Source of the DNA: Astropecten irregularis
Taxonomy: Eukaryota; Echinodermata; Asteroidea; Paxillosida; Astropectinidae
Direction of reading: 5' to 3'
NCBI GenBank assembly: GCA_963971285.1
Contig: OZ020259.1
Location: 5,456,001-5,520,000, forward strand
Length of the DNA stretch: 64,000 nt
Shown piece by piece: positions 38,791 through 48,552 of this stretch. The position numbers were made by a program, and so were the translations under genes. The notes below the pieces were generated by a model. That model did not search any database, had not been told where the DNA came from, and saw only the letters and a list, made by a program, of their open reading frames with translations. Numbering within the stretch: the stretch's first letter is position 1; every line of letters begins with the position of its first letter.

Positions 38791-41700
38791 GCAGCAGCAC
38801 CACCACCATCACCATCATCAACAACAAAATCGGGCGCCACAGCAGTCCCAGCAGCAGCAGCAGCAAAGGAATCATCGCGGCAACCAACCCCATCAACACC
38901 AGCAGATGCAACAGCGCTGGAGCTCTGCCAACAACCAGGGATCTAACAACAGCTATGCCTCTCGTTCCGGCGGCAGCGGTGGAGGCGGCAACGCCGGCAG
39001 CGGGGGCAACTCCGGACTGAGCAACATCTCGGTGAACCAAGCTGCTAGTGGGACGGCTGCCCAACAAGGCGGCCAGCCCAGCCCCGTCCTGGATAAACTG
39101 CGCTCTGCAAACACGTACAATCCTTCCATCTTCTCGTTGGACGTGAAAAACTCGCGCATGTTCATCATCAAGAGTTACTCGGAGGACGACATCCACCGCT
39201 CCATCAAGTACGGCATCTGGTGCAGCACGGAGCACGGTAACAAGCGCCTGGACAGTGCGTTCCGCGAGAGAGCCAGCAAGGGACCCATCTACCTGCTGTA
39301 CAGCGTCAACGGCAGTGGACACTTCTGCGGCGTTGCAGAGATGATGTCGGTGGTGGACTACAACGTCAATACGGGTGTCTGGATGCAGGACAAGTGGAAG
39401 GGTCGCTTTGACGTTCGCTGGATATACGTCAAGGACGTGCCCAACAATCAGCTGCGCCACATTCGACTGGAAAACAACGACAATAAGCCTGTGACAAACT
39501 CTCGCGACACCCAGGAAGTGTCGCTGGACAAAGGACGCCAGGTTGTCAAGATTATCCACGCGTATACTCACAGCACATCCATTTTTGACGACTTCGGTCA
39601 CTACGAGAAACGTCAGGAAGAAGACACAGCTCGCAAGGTAAAGAGGTTTTGCCAAATAGCAATAACTTTATAGCCCCAAGACAGCAATCCTCCACATTAA
39701 CCTCAGTCCAGTGAAGCATGATAGCATGGTTGCACCTATCTCTAAGCCCTTTGCAAATTTTCCCCAGCTTTTTCAGCCAAAAGTGTTACTGGGCATCTTA
39801 TGGCCGTCATCAGGCTTCTTGTGAACACAGTTTCCTCTGCGGTTCACACGAAACACCTGTCACGGCACAACCTAAATTTTAGATTCCCCCTTTTTTTCAA
39901 ATTGTGATTTAAACTTAAACATCCAACACCTTTGATCAATCTTTAAGCAAATCTCTTGGCTATTTACAATTAATTCATAATGCTGTCCGTTTTGTGGGCT
40001 ATTTGGTTAGTCTATGATGCTATAGCACTTTGTAGCTAGTATATCATAGCTTTAGTTTAATCTTTGTGGCCTTTGTGGCTGTTTTTCTGCCTGCTCAGTC
40101 AGACATGTCGATCAGAAAATTTATTAAAAGCTTAAATGCCCTTCATTTCTGTGTACATGCACACCTTTATTAGTGCGAAAACGAATCTCGGCTCATTACA
40201 TGTTAATCGACGGAACTGCAGTGTAACAGATGGCGTCTTGCTACATAATGGTTGGCACATTAGCTTTCTAATCATGATCAGTCTGTGTCATGCCACAGCT
40301 GCTGTGGTAATAGAATCACAAAATGCAGCCAAATTGCCGCGGCCGTCTGTATTGGAAAGTCATTTTCTACTCGAGCGGACTTAATGACCTCGGCTTAATG
40401 ATTAAATGATAGAGATGAAAACAATTAATCATTTATATCTCCTCCCTTAAAATAGAAAATGAAAAACAAGTGTTTTCCTGTCGTGGACACAATTTGTCCA
40501 CCTTCCAAAAAAAACCAATTTCCCTGCGGACTATGCTCCTATCTTTTGAGTCCACTTTTAAGCACAGCAATATTGAATGCCAATTTCTCCTGATGATGAC
40601 TAGAGCAGGCTAGTCGAAACGTTGAGACCTTACGAGAAGTGGGAACGAAATAGAAGTGCGAAAGTATGAACGATTCTTACATGGTGTTTGCGCAAACCGA
40701 TCCACAATATCCTTATTATGTTTAGACTCTCCTAATGCAAGCAAAACGTAATGGACGGTTGCAGGTTTTGAGAAATCATAAACATCATGTCACGATGACG
40801 TTGTCAGTGTGTGGGATCATTGTAATGTACCATATGGATACTTCCAGCAGGTTAGGGTACAGTGCGTACATAGTATGGGTGACGCGTACATAAACCATTC
40901 ATTATACCAGGGGCCGATTTCACTTAATGCTTTGTGATCATCGCTGAAGCCCAAATCCATCGCTAAATGGAAAATCGATCGCTACTTTGCGTAGCAATTT
41001 TCAGTTTAGCGATGGATTTGTCTAGGGCTGTGCATTCACGGGTAATTTTGGACCCGAGTACCCTTTGCCCAAACGGGCGGGTACCCGGGTACCCGCGATA
41101 TAATATAAAACATAAGAAATTAAGAACCCGGAAGTATGTTGCGTAATGGCCGTTGGTGAGTACCGTATCGGGGCTCCGAGCCAGGCGTGCTAAAAAATTA
41201 CCAGACCTTCCCCAAAACACCCCGACCTTTAGCGGATTTCGGCTATTTTTAGGGGTGCTGAATTTTAGTTTACGCTATTTCTACCGACATGACAGGCCAA
41301 GCAAAAGTTAGCGTGATCTTTTTTCCGACATCGAACACCGACATCAAACACGATGTATGCATTGTCAGGGTTGTTATTTCGTTGCGTGTTCCCCGTAAAA
41401 TATTCTGACCACCCCGTAAATCGCATTTTCCTGATCAGCTAAATCTTACTTGAATTTCAGTCGGTAATTTTGTCCAGTTGGCCAATTAGAAGAAACACAC
41501 TTTTCACGTACATGTGCTAGATCTTAAGAAATAACGTGAGAAAAATTACTAGGGCGACAAACGCATTATTAAGACGTAATCACGATGCATTGTGCACATG
41601 GTCAGCATGGTAATCCCGAATGTTCCATGACTGGTATCCGCCCCACACACGGCAACGCGTAATAGCCACGATGTCAAAACAACGTGCACCAGTCTCGACC

Positions 41701-42501
41701 ACGTGTGGGCAGGAAGACTACATACTGTATATACACCGTACGTACTGTGTGTGTGCACTGTGTACATGGTGTGGGCTCGGTCGGTTCCGATGGTCTGCCG
41801 TACGCGGTAGGATTTTTGGTCGGTACATGTAGGCCTACATCGCGGCCGGGGTGCGTCGCGTTGTCGGGTACCGTAGATCGCGGCCGGACTGCGTCGATAA
41901 TTGTGGCTCGCTGCCGGCTTCGGTACAGATTTGCGGTAAATAATCTGCTTTTGACATTGCAAAAAACTACCAATTTTGCAGGTCAGTGATGTATTATATG
42001 AAAAAGGGCATGTTTGTTATTTTTTTACGGGTAATAGAATCGAAAAAATGGAGCCGGGTACTCGATGGTTTCGGTCGGGTTTCGAGTACCCGGGTAGAAC
42101 GCACAGCCCTAGATTTGTCAGTGAAATCGGCTCCAGACCCAAAGCATTGCACTTTGTTAGTTTGTTTCATCTTCAGATTGGAAAGGAAATCAAGTTATGC
42201 ACCTTACAATTTACAAAATTATCCGTTTTGTTTCCACTTGTTGTTATATTCAAGTATGGTAGAAAGGCACAAATAATACTACTAAATTACCACCATTGCA
42301 AATGTCTGGGCTTGATAGAAATGACCTATTTAGTTAATCTTTCATCTTTTTCTCCTCATTCCTGTGCAGTTACAAAAGGAATATTTTGTTTCAATTGTAC
42401 AAGAATCTGCTTTTAATAGTAAATGTATGTTCTGTTCTTTCTTTCTTTTGTCTCTGTCTTAGCCTTCTGGCCGCGATCGCAGGAACCAGCACCGGAACTA
42501 A
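28354..42501 (+). CDS. YTHDF: YTH domain family m6A-reader protein (673 aa, five exons)
   Basis: A cytoplasmic reader of N6-methyladenosine in mRNA; the family promotes decay or translation of methylated transcripts. Exons: 28354-28374, 28667-28691, 29843-29925, 37784-39637 and 42463-42501, all with GT-AG borders and consistent phases. The N-terminus has the family VQNG block. A low-complexity Q/G/S-rich middle carries the conserved [17 protein letters not shown] motif from residue 268, a run of 14 Gln (368-381) and 7 His (382-388). The YTH domain spans about 501-635. The aromatic cage is complete: W522, W576 and W581, with the same 54 and 5 residue spacing as in vertebrate YTHDF1. The C-terminus DTARK joins a 12-residue last exon ending in TAA. 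One YTHDF gene here would correspond to the three vertebrate paralogs. Confidence 0.95.
28667..28691 (+). CDS. YTHDF: YTHDF exon 2 (25-nt microexon)
   Basis: Acceptor TCCACAG, encoded KPKSQRAQ plus one base, donor G|GTGAGT. It parallels the RPKGQ exon of vertebrate YTHDF genes. Confidence 0.85.
29007..29118. repeat. Short inverted-repeat MITE (TGTAAAGTTCGGGA family), copy 2
   Basis: TTTGTAAAGTTCGGGACC at the left and GACCCAAACTTTACAA at the right, in YTHDF intron 2. Confidence 0.6.
29531..29669. repeat. Near-perfect foldback element
   Basis: GGGGTTCCTGAAGTTTAGTA at the left pairs with TACTAAACTTCAGGAACCCC at the right, and AGCTGGTACCCAGCTT pairs around the centre. A short internal duplication in the left arm gives a bulge. 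Confidence 0.8.
29843..29925 (+). CDS. YTHDF: YTHDF exon 3
   Basis: Acceptor TTTTTGCAG, reading [10 protein letters not shown] and on to QTNQANQ, donor CAG|GTGTGT, phase 0. It continues the frame of exon 2 exactly. Confidence 0.88.
30036..30419. mobile_element. PIF/Harbinger-like MITE with TAA duplication
   Basis: AGCCCTGTCCGCACTGG starts the element and CCAGTGCGGACTGGGCT ends it. TAA is directly outside on both sides (30033-30035 and 30420-30422), as expected for PIF/Harbinger insertions (TWA). Confidence 0.75.
30777..31069. mobile_element. Foldback MITE with GGGCCCAATTTCATGGAATC ends
   Basis: The 20-base end is repeated inverted at 31050-31069. The interior has repeated GGTTACGG/CCGTAA motifs. 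YTHDF intron 3. Confidence 0.85.
31584..31936 (+). mobile_element. TTAA-flanked MITE, family 1
   Basis: Starts TTAAAGGTAGTATCATACAT and ends CAAAGTATGATACAACC. It contains a central palindrome GATCTTTTAAAAGATC. YTHDF intron 3. Confidence 0.85.
31937..33796. other. YTHDF intron 3, no feature recognised
   Basis: AT-rich sequence with homopolymer runs and an ACATGTACATGTAC dyad near 33543. No coding exon or clear transposon ends seen. Confidence 0.4.
33797..34146 (+). mobile_element. TTAA-flanked MITE, family 1
   Basis: Starts TTAAAGGTAATATCATACTT and ends AAGTATGATACTACCT. Same central palindrome as the 31584 copy. Confidence 0.85.
34705..36319 (-). mobile_element. TTAA-flanked MITE, family 2, split by a nested insertion
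   Basis: The left part (34705-34776) and right part (35986-36319) together match the intact family-2 copies at 48611 and 54427. TTAA is found at both outer ends. The gap is filled by the 1209-bp element at 34777-35985. Confidence 0.8.
34777..35985. mobile_element. Nested inverted-repeat element, CAGAGTTGCCAACAT ends
   Basis: CAGAGTTGCCAACAT opens and ATGTTGGCAACTCTG closes the insertion. TGTACA is duplicated at both borders (34771-34776 and 35986-35991), and the uninterrupted family-2 copy at 54427 shows the single TGTACA expected before insertion. No transposase frame; an 87-codon minus frame (35063-35326) is incidental. Confidence 0.85.
36320..37783. other. End of YTHDF intron 3
   Basis: AT-rich, with a T run of about 20 at 36717-36736, ACATGTACATG dyads near 36520 and 36565, and a possible decayed foldback near 37433-37570 (CAGGGCTGGAATTCAC). 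No exon seen. Confidence 0.4.
37784..39637 (+). CDS. YTHDF: YTHDF exon 4 (main exon, YTH domain)
   Basis: Acceptor TTTAACAG at 37783. The first codons are GYTAPN, then the ATG at 37802, which is internal and not the start. The exon ends in phase 0 after AAG with donor GTAAAG at 39638. It encodes 618 residues, including all of the low-complexity region and the YTH domain. Confidence 0.97.
40590..40620 (+). ncRNA. Hammerhead-ribozyme-like core
   Basis: CTGATGA (40590-40596) is followed by a 6-bp stem, GACTAG with CTAGTC and a 6-base loop, and then GAAAC (40616-40620). This is the order of conserved elements around helix II of a hammerhead ribozyme. One extra T sits between CTGATGA and the stem. 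Flanking TTCTC and GAGAA (near 40584 and 40634) could pair as helix I. Helix III is not clear, so it may be a relic, for instance of a Penelope-like element. Confidence 0.4.
40908..42136. mobile_element. Foldback element with GGGGCCGATTTCAC ends, split by a hAT-like insertion
   Basis: GGGGCCGATTTCACT at the left pairs with AGTGAAATCGGCTCC at the right. The left arm has an internal hairpin, CAAATCCATCGCTAAA with TTTAGCGATGGATTTG. The element at 41023-42111 interrupts it in YTHDF intron 4. Confidence 0.7.
41023..42111. mobile_element. Nested hAT-like element with perfect 8-bp target duplication
   Basis: TAGGGCTGTGC begins at 41023 and GCACAGCCCTA ends at 42111. GATTTGTC is duplicated at 41015-41022 and 42112-42119. 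Subterminal GGGTACCC boxes occur at both ends. The shared core (41405-41715) and tail (41930-41990) are inside. No transposase frame. Confidence 0.9.
42463..42501 (+). CDS. YTHDF: YTHDF exon 5 (last coding exon)
   Basis: The acceptor is CTGTCTTAG|CCT. It reads [12 protein letters not shown] then TAA, a basic tail like that of other YTHDF proteins. Without this exon, reading would run 11 codons into intron 4. Confidence 0.85.
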   Translation, partial: PSGRDRRNQHRN

Positions 42502-43690
42502 CTCCGTTCAGGAGGAAATGGCGCCCTCAAGTATCCAAGCATGGAAATCTCCCGGGTCACCCAAAGACTCCAGTGAAATGATTAAAAAAAAATGAACGAG
42601 ATTTTTCGCCGCCAAGGATCCAGGAATTCCTTCAATTTCAGGATGTTCTGTAGTGTTGTCGCGCTCTGATGATTCGGAGATATTTCTGGAGCTCTGCCCA
42701 GGCTATTGCTATTATGAAGCGTTTTTCAACTTGTGAACTTTAAAAAGATAATAATTATTAAACCAAAAAAAAAACCACACAAAAAAAACAACTGTTAGTC
42801 TGTATTTTTGTCGTATACAATTAACGGAGGAGGAAAGACAACCAACCAAACCAAACGAAACTTCAACAAAAAAAAACTTTCTGGAACAATGATATATATC
42901 TGGACGATGCCACGTTTTAGTGTTATGTGTATCGAGAAACTATTGCAACTTGAGAAACTTTTGCAGAACTACAAAGGAAGAAAAAACAAACAAAAAATCC
43001 AAAACACTCCAAAAGTGAATTTATTCTCTACAAAAACCGAAGTTGTGTGAGGAGCGTCGGATGTACGTGTAACGAATTGTCATTGTAGCCCTGTGTCGCC
43101 TATTTGCTGGATAGCAGTGATGTGTTTTACATTATTTACTCCTTTGTGGAACGTTCTTGGATATAGATGTTTAAACAACAAAACAAAACAAAAAAAACGA
43201 TTTAAAACTAACTTGAGAAATTTATTATTAACTACTGTACCTTTTAATTGTGCTTGACGCTACTTTTGCTTTTACGCTTCTTTGAACTCGTGGAGAGTTG
43301 TTCAGCACTTCAGCGGAACAAAGAAAAAAACAATCAGACAACTATACAGAAACTACAAAGCTTAGTAACTATACCTCAAATTGTTTGGACTTCGTATGCT
43401 GGAGATAAATTAAAAAAGAAACAGTTTTTTTTTTTAAAGCAGCTGTATTAAGATTGGCCGAGTCGACCATAAGTCACCAGGATTGTGTTGCTTCTGGATT
43501 TAATAACGCCACAAGTTATTGTCATCAGAGGGAAAAGAAATTGAACCAAGCCAAACTTCAGACAAATTTCCAAACAAAAGGCTACGAGGGAAAAGGACTG
43601 CAACACCGAGCAAGTGAGGACACGAAAGAAAAGAATCTGGTCATCAAACCTTACGCTTGGATTTTGCGAACAACCAGTCAATAAAAACAA
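42502..43690 (+). other. Probable YTHDF 3' UTR
   Basis: Downstream of the stop the sequence is A-rich and mostly free of recognised transposons until about 44350. A candidate poly(A) signal AATAAA is at 43681-43686. The true end could be further right. Confidence 0.35.
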
Positions 43691-44349
43691 CAAGTTGGGA
43701 GTACGATCGCTGAAAAAAACAAAATAGACGAAGAAAAAGGGGAAAAAACATAATGAAACTGCTGTATACATTTTTTTTTTCGGTTTGTAACGGGACGGCG
43801 TGAGCTGTTTTCGACAAAATGTTGCTTGAAGAGTGGTGCTCATTGAACTTTGCTTTTGACGACTCTGCATGGAGCCGAAGCAGCGAAGCAGAATGGTGCG
43901 GAAACAGAGAGCTCGGGGGGAAAATGAAAATTTGAAGCGATCACATCAAGATTTTTTTTTTTTTTGCTCCTCCAACCCCAAAACTCCAGTGAGAACGTCA
44001 CTTCCAGACTACAAGCTACCTCCGCCTCGCTCCACGTTTTTCCTTGAATCGGTAGATATTTTTTTTTTAGTTGCTGTTTGGCCGAAGTGCGACAGGCGTC
44101 TATCAATTTTTTGCAGAGAGAATTCTTGGAAGAAAAGATGGTTTCTGTTGGATTTTTGTAAATGCACCTGAAGTGTATTATCATCAATCCATCCGGCATT
44201 CGAAAACTGGATTCACCTAAAAAAAATGTTTTTTTGCAGGGACGTACAAGGGATAGAGTAGTGGGCCCACGTAATTGGAAACTGTTCAGTTGACATGTAC
44301 ATGTATGCTGTTCGTTGGATTTGTTTTTATCAACAGCCAATGGTGTTTG

Positions 44350-44690
44350 TTAAAGGTAATATCATACTTTGGTTTTTGTCACAAAAAAATGCAGATTCAT
44401 GGGTAAAAATATCAAGGGAGATACAGCAACAGTCATCTGTGAAATTTTCAGTCCCATATACAGTTCACACTTTTTGAGAAAACAGTAAAAAAAACTTTCT
44501 CTTTTATTTTTGACGATCAAAAATAGTTTTGGTCATTGGTTTTACTCTTTTCTAGATAAATACAGCATTTCAGGCAGAACAATTTTAACGGTATGTTTCT
44601 ACCATCACCATCTTTATACCCTGTAAGTTATAGGTAAATCTGTGAATAAGTCTGTTTGGGTTTCCTACCAAAGTATGATACTACCTTTAA
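44350..44690 (+). mobile_element. TTAA-flanked MITE, family 1
   Basis: Starts TTAAAGGTAATATCATACTT and ends AAGTATGATACTACCTTTAA. It lies downstream of the YTHDF stop. Confidence 0.88.
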
Positions 44691-46013
44691 ATCCTAATAA
44701 TGTCCAGTGATTTCTCCTCCTTTTTGCTTGTTGGGTCTATCTTCATGTTTCTGATAAACATCGTGATCACTGTGCGTTTCTTAACTGAAGCAGAAATTTC
44801 ACACCATCTGAGAAAACGATCTGTAAAGACACTTCTTGCTAATCCACGAAAAAAAAAAAAAAAACAAGGATCTAGCAAGCACAAATGTGAATAGCTTTCA
44901 TGAGGCCGAAAAAAAAAATTGTTGTGTTGCCCTCAAGTGGAAAAATTAATTTATTTTTTTTGGTTTTATTTTTTTTTGCCGACTTTCAAACATGATTTTA
45001 TCGCGAATACCAAGCAGGATGTATGGTCACCAGGGCTTATAAATCAACGGTCTTGGGTCGTTTTGAGGAGACACGCTTTTTTTACTGCTAAATCTTACAG
45101 TTTTTATACTTTACGACTCGGAGAAAAAAACAACAATCCCGACCCAAAGTTTTCGCATTATACGGTCAGTCGCTGAGGGCAACACAACAAATTTTTTTTT
45201 TCGGCCTAATGCTTAGATTCTCTGCATTCGGTACAGAGAAGTCATAAAAATGGGCCCACAGCACATCATGTACTGTGTTACGATACAGCAACGCTCTATA
45301 GTTTACATTTTGGGGACTGATTTTTACTTGAGTTGAACGTGGTTTAACAGAATGATGAAACAAATCAATTGTCGGGCACCTTTTCCATATTTCTTTTGTT
45401 TTTAAAATTGATGTGATAATGCATGTATTTAAAAGCCTAAATCTAACCTATTTTTAACTGTGATGTTGTATTTCCTCATTTTTTGTTTGACTTTTGTTTT
45501 TTTAAAAATCATCAGGTTTTAATTTGTGGGCACATTTATGTGGATCTAAATTTTCAATGTGTGAGCTTGTACTGTTCAATGTATACTGTTAATACATCAT
45601 AAAGGAGGTGTTAACTTGAAAAATTAAGGAAAGGAAAATAGCCCTTATGGCTTTGGCTATCCTGGAGAAGGCTGTTTGGCTTGGTATACATGTTCTTGTT
45701 GCAGTTAAAGCCGTAGCCAAAGCCATGGATGTTGCACCATTTTTTTTTTCATTTAAAAGCCATACTTGCTGATGGAGCCTCTTGTTAGAGCGCCCTCTGT
45801 TAGAGCGCCCTCTGTTGCTGAGAATGTGTCAACCTCTGGATTGCACTCCAAATACTCATGGTAGAGCCCATTGAGCAGACATTAATAAATTTCAAGCCCC
45901 AATATCATTTTCCATGTTGAATGAGATTGAAAGTGACCGCAGAAAATGGTCTTATCGTTAAAGATTGTGGCATGCATGTAGCAGTTGTAATGTGATGCTT
46001 TGTGGTGAAAGTT
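44691..46013. other. YTHDF-SDR intergenic sequence
   Basis: No gene recognised. There is a weak inverted pair GAGGGCAACACAAC / GTTGTGTTGCCCTC around 44920-45190, and a GGCTTTGGCTA inverted pair near 45645-45730. Confidence 0.4.
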
Positions 46014-46172
46014 GGCCTTATTCACAGTGCATCCATCTGCATTCATAGCAATGCAATCAAACCGAGGCGTGGATTCAAAATAGTCTGGTACCCGCTTTCT
46101 ATTTAGAATTGGTGTTATCTTTCCCAACGGGTATACAAGGAAGGTGACAAGATGGATACACCATGAATAATG
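46014..46172. mobile_element. MITE with GGCCTTATTCACAGTGCATC ends, empty form
   Basis: The left end TTATTCACAGTGCATCCATC pairs with GATGGATACACCATGAATAA at the right. Compared with the copies at 46173 and 54992 it lacks the internal hexamer element, so it shows the uninterrupted sequence (ACCGAGGCGTGGATTCAAAA). Confidence 0.75.
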
Positions 46173-46577
46173 TTTATTCACGGTGCATCAATCCTACATT
46201 CGAAGCAGTGCATTCAAACCTAGGCCCTTATCCATGCCTTGGCTCCGGCTCTGGCTCTGGCTCTGGCTCTGGCTCCGGCTCCGGCTCCATTTCGTGATTC
46301 CATTCTAAAATAACAGGTATCAAAATAGAGACTTTTGGCTACAGTTTGGAAGTAGATTCTCTATTTTGAACAAAAAAAATGTTCAGCTTCAATGAAAAGC
46401 CACAACCTATATTTTGAGCTTATGGATGACAGCGCTGGAGCCGGAGCGGAGCTTTGAGAAAGGCCCTGGGCTTTGATTCAAAGTAGTCTGGTACCCACTT
46501 TCTATTTAGAATTGGTGTTATCTTTTCCAACGGGTATACAAGGAAGGTGACAAGATGGATGCACCATGAATAAGGTC
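46173..46577. mobile_element. Same MITE, filled form containing a hexamer-repeat element
   Basis: Outer arms match 46014-46172. A hexamer-TIR element (46223-46466) sits between them, at the same place as in the copy at 54992-55383. Confidence 0.75.
46223..46466. mobile_element. Hexamer-TIR element (GGCTCT/GGCTCC arrays), copy 1
   Basis: Inverted arms consist mainly of tandem GGCTCT/GGCTCC hexamers at the left and GGAGCC-type repeats at the right. Between the arms are conserved blocks such as CAGGTATCAAAATAGAG and ACAACCTATATTTTGAGC. Confidence 0.75.
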
Positions 46578-47674
46578 TATATCCAGCATTCTTGCTTTTC
46601 CTATGTGGTCACAGCATTCTCTTAACAATTTGTTTTCAAGGTCAAATTTGTCGAAGAGTTGACGCATACTCGGCAATAAGAGGGTCACAATGTGATTGGT
46701 GACAGAAGGAATGGGTATTGTTAAAATCGAGGAAGGATACATATAGATCGTTCTTTTTAACACAGGCAGGTTTCTCGACCTTGGTTCAGTTTTCCAAAAA
46801 AACGCCACAGGAAAAGAAATCACGACACTCTTGATCAGCTTCAAATTGCAGAGCTATCCCTTTATCGACTACTTTGTACTTTTAAGCGGAAAAGCATTTA
46901 CGTAAAAAATGAAATAATCTCGGTATAGCATGTGTTCAGACCGTACCTTTGATACGTAATGTGGTAATTTAAGCAGCGTACCCACACATTGGTGAAAATT
47001 TGGTCAACACGGAGCAGGTTTTTTTTTTATCTGAGCATAAGTCCAGATAAAAGCGAACCAATCAGACAGCAAAATGGATATTTCATTCAATGATATTTCA
47101 TCCAATGAGACTTGTACAAGTTTATTCTGCTGCACATCCTCCTGAAACTATAAGCGTTTGTTATTTCATATTAGTAATACTAATTAGTATATAGGTTTAA
47201 GAATGGCACTTTTTTTTTCTTTAATCTCATAAATGATAAGACACGTAAGAACTTTAAAAAGTACCGTATACCCATTAAGTAAAAAAAAAAACATTTTTGT
47301 TTTGTTTTTCTTGTCTCGGTAGATAAACCTGTCTTTAAAAAAAATGTTTGTAATCTCCGCCTCCAATTATGCTGATTCGAGGTCAAAGTTCATCCAAATG
47401 GATTTGAAATTAGTATTATTATTATCATTATTATTATTAACGATAATGGGATGCGATGGAAATTTTGAGCTCTAAGCTTTTGCTCGGCAAAAAAAAAGTT
47501 AAAGATGAAAACATTTCTGTGGAAAAATCAAGCATACTATAAGTGGATGCTTTATATTAGTTGATTAGTGGATACATAATTATCAATAATACAAGCAATC
47601 TTGAGTGAAAAAAAATTATGGTTCTTAGGTGTGATTTCTGTTTTATTATTAAGCCATTTGTTTCTGGGTCATTG

Positions 47675-47810
47675 TAATGGGAGACTTTGGAGAACCGGTC
47701 TTCAAGTCAACAGCGCATATGTATGCGCAAAATAATGCGCGCATGCTCACAATTACGCAAGCATGGTTTGTGCGTGCGCTGTTGACTCGGTTCTCCAAAG
47801 TCTCCCATTA
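47675..47810. mobile_element. Hairpin MITE, TAATGGGAGACTTTGG family, copy 1
   Basis: The left half pairs with the right half over most of its length (TAATGGGAGACTTTGGAGAA with its complement at the right). The ends are TA. A second copy is at 56578-56725. Confidence 0.85.
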
Positions 47811-47938
47811 TGCCATGCTGATATTTTGCACAAGAAATGTTTCTTGTTAGTTTGTGGGTTTTTAGTGGTGGACAATGCAGTTCTTTACACATGTACATGT
47901 ACATGATGAATTCAGCCAATTGCTCACCTTAAAGGTAC

Positions 47939-48085
47939 AATACATAATTGGTAAAGGTCACAGGACAGCACTCACACACTGTGTGATCAAACATGTACGT
48001 GACATAATAAGCCTGTGAAAATTTGAGCTCAATCAGACATCTGAGTCACGAGAAAATAGCAATAGAATTCAGTGTACCAGATATT
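47939..48085 (-). mobile_element. TTAA MITE family 2, fragment
   Basis: TTAAAGGTACAATACATAAT opens the end of family 2. The similarity fades after the ATCAGACATCTGAGTCACGA block. Confidence 0.6.
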
Positions 48086-48437
48086 ATTCAATTTTTTATT
48101 ATTTCACAAACGGTTTATTTGAATGAATACAGGAGGGGAATAACTCCTAATTAGGATAATGTGATTGGTTTATAAGATCACATGCTGTGTCAGACAGCAT
48201 TCAAGTACATGCATTGTCATCCATAAATCCATTCATGAAACAGCCGTTTAACTCCCTATCAACGTCTTTATTTGCGGCCAATTTGAATTGAGGAGTCAGT
48301 GGGGATATCTCCGTATAATAATGTACATGGTAATTCGGAGGATCTGACGGAGATCACGTGCCATATTAAAAACAAGTCTAATTCAAGTAATTATTGATAC
48401 GCATTGTCATCCAAAAGTCCAGTCATGAAACAGCCGT

Positions 48438-48552
48438 TTACTCCTTATCACCGGCGTTATCCGTGTCCATAGAAGTTTCGTTATTTTGTAGGAACACTGT
48501 TTTCAGGCCAGTTGATTGAATCGCCATCTTGAGTAATTTGACGGGGATCAAA
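48438..48552 (-). CDS. SDR-A exon 4 (last)
   Basis: Acceptor CTTTTAG|T, reading LIPVKLLKMAIQSTG and ending GDKE then TAA. It aligns with LIPIKFLV of SDR-B. Confidence 0.82.

Noticed and set aside
38306-39655. 449-codon open frame antisense to YTHDF exon 4
   Set aside because: It is a shadow of the GC-rich, repeat-coded YTHDF exon; the translation is low in complexity and matches no family I know.
37802-39673. YTHDF as a single-exon gene starting at the ATG at 37802
   Set aside because: The true N-terminus is in three upstream exons with matching phases, and the frame past 39637 runs through a consensus donor into intron. A C-terminal exon at 42463 fits the family end.
41549-41989. Overlapping frames of 70-137 codons within the hAT-like element at 41023
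   Set aside because: Frames are on both strands, GC-skewed by the element core, and lack transposase motifs.
43840-44340. 166-codon minus-strand frame downstream of YTHDF
   Set aside because: It contains long homopolymer-coded stretches and lies in probable 3' UTR and spacer; no family resemblance.
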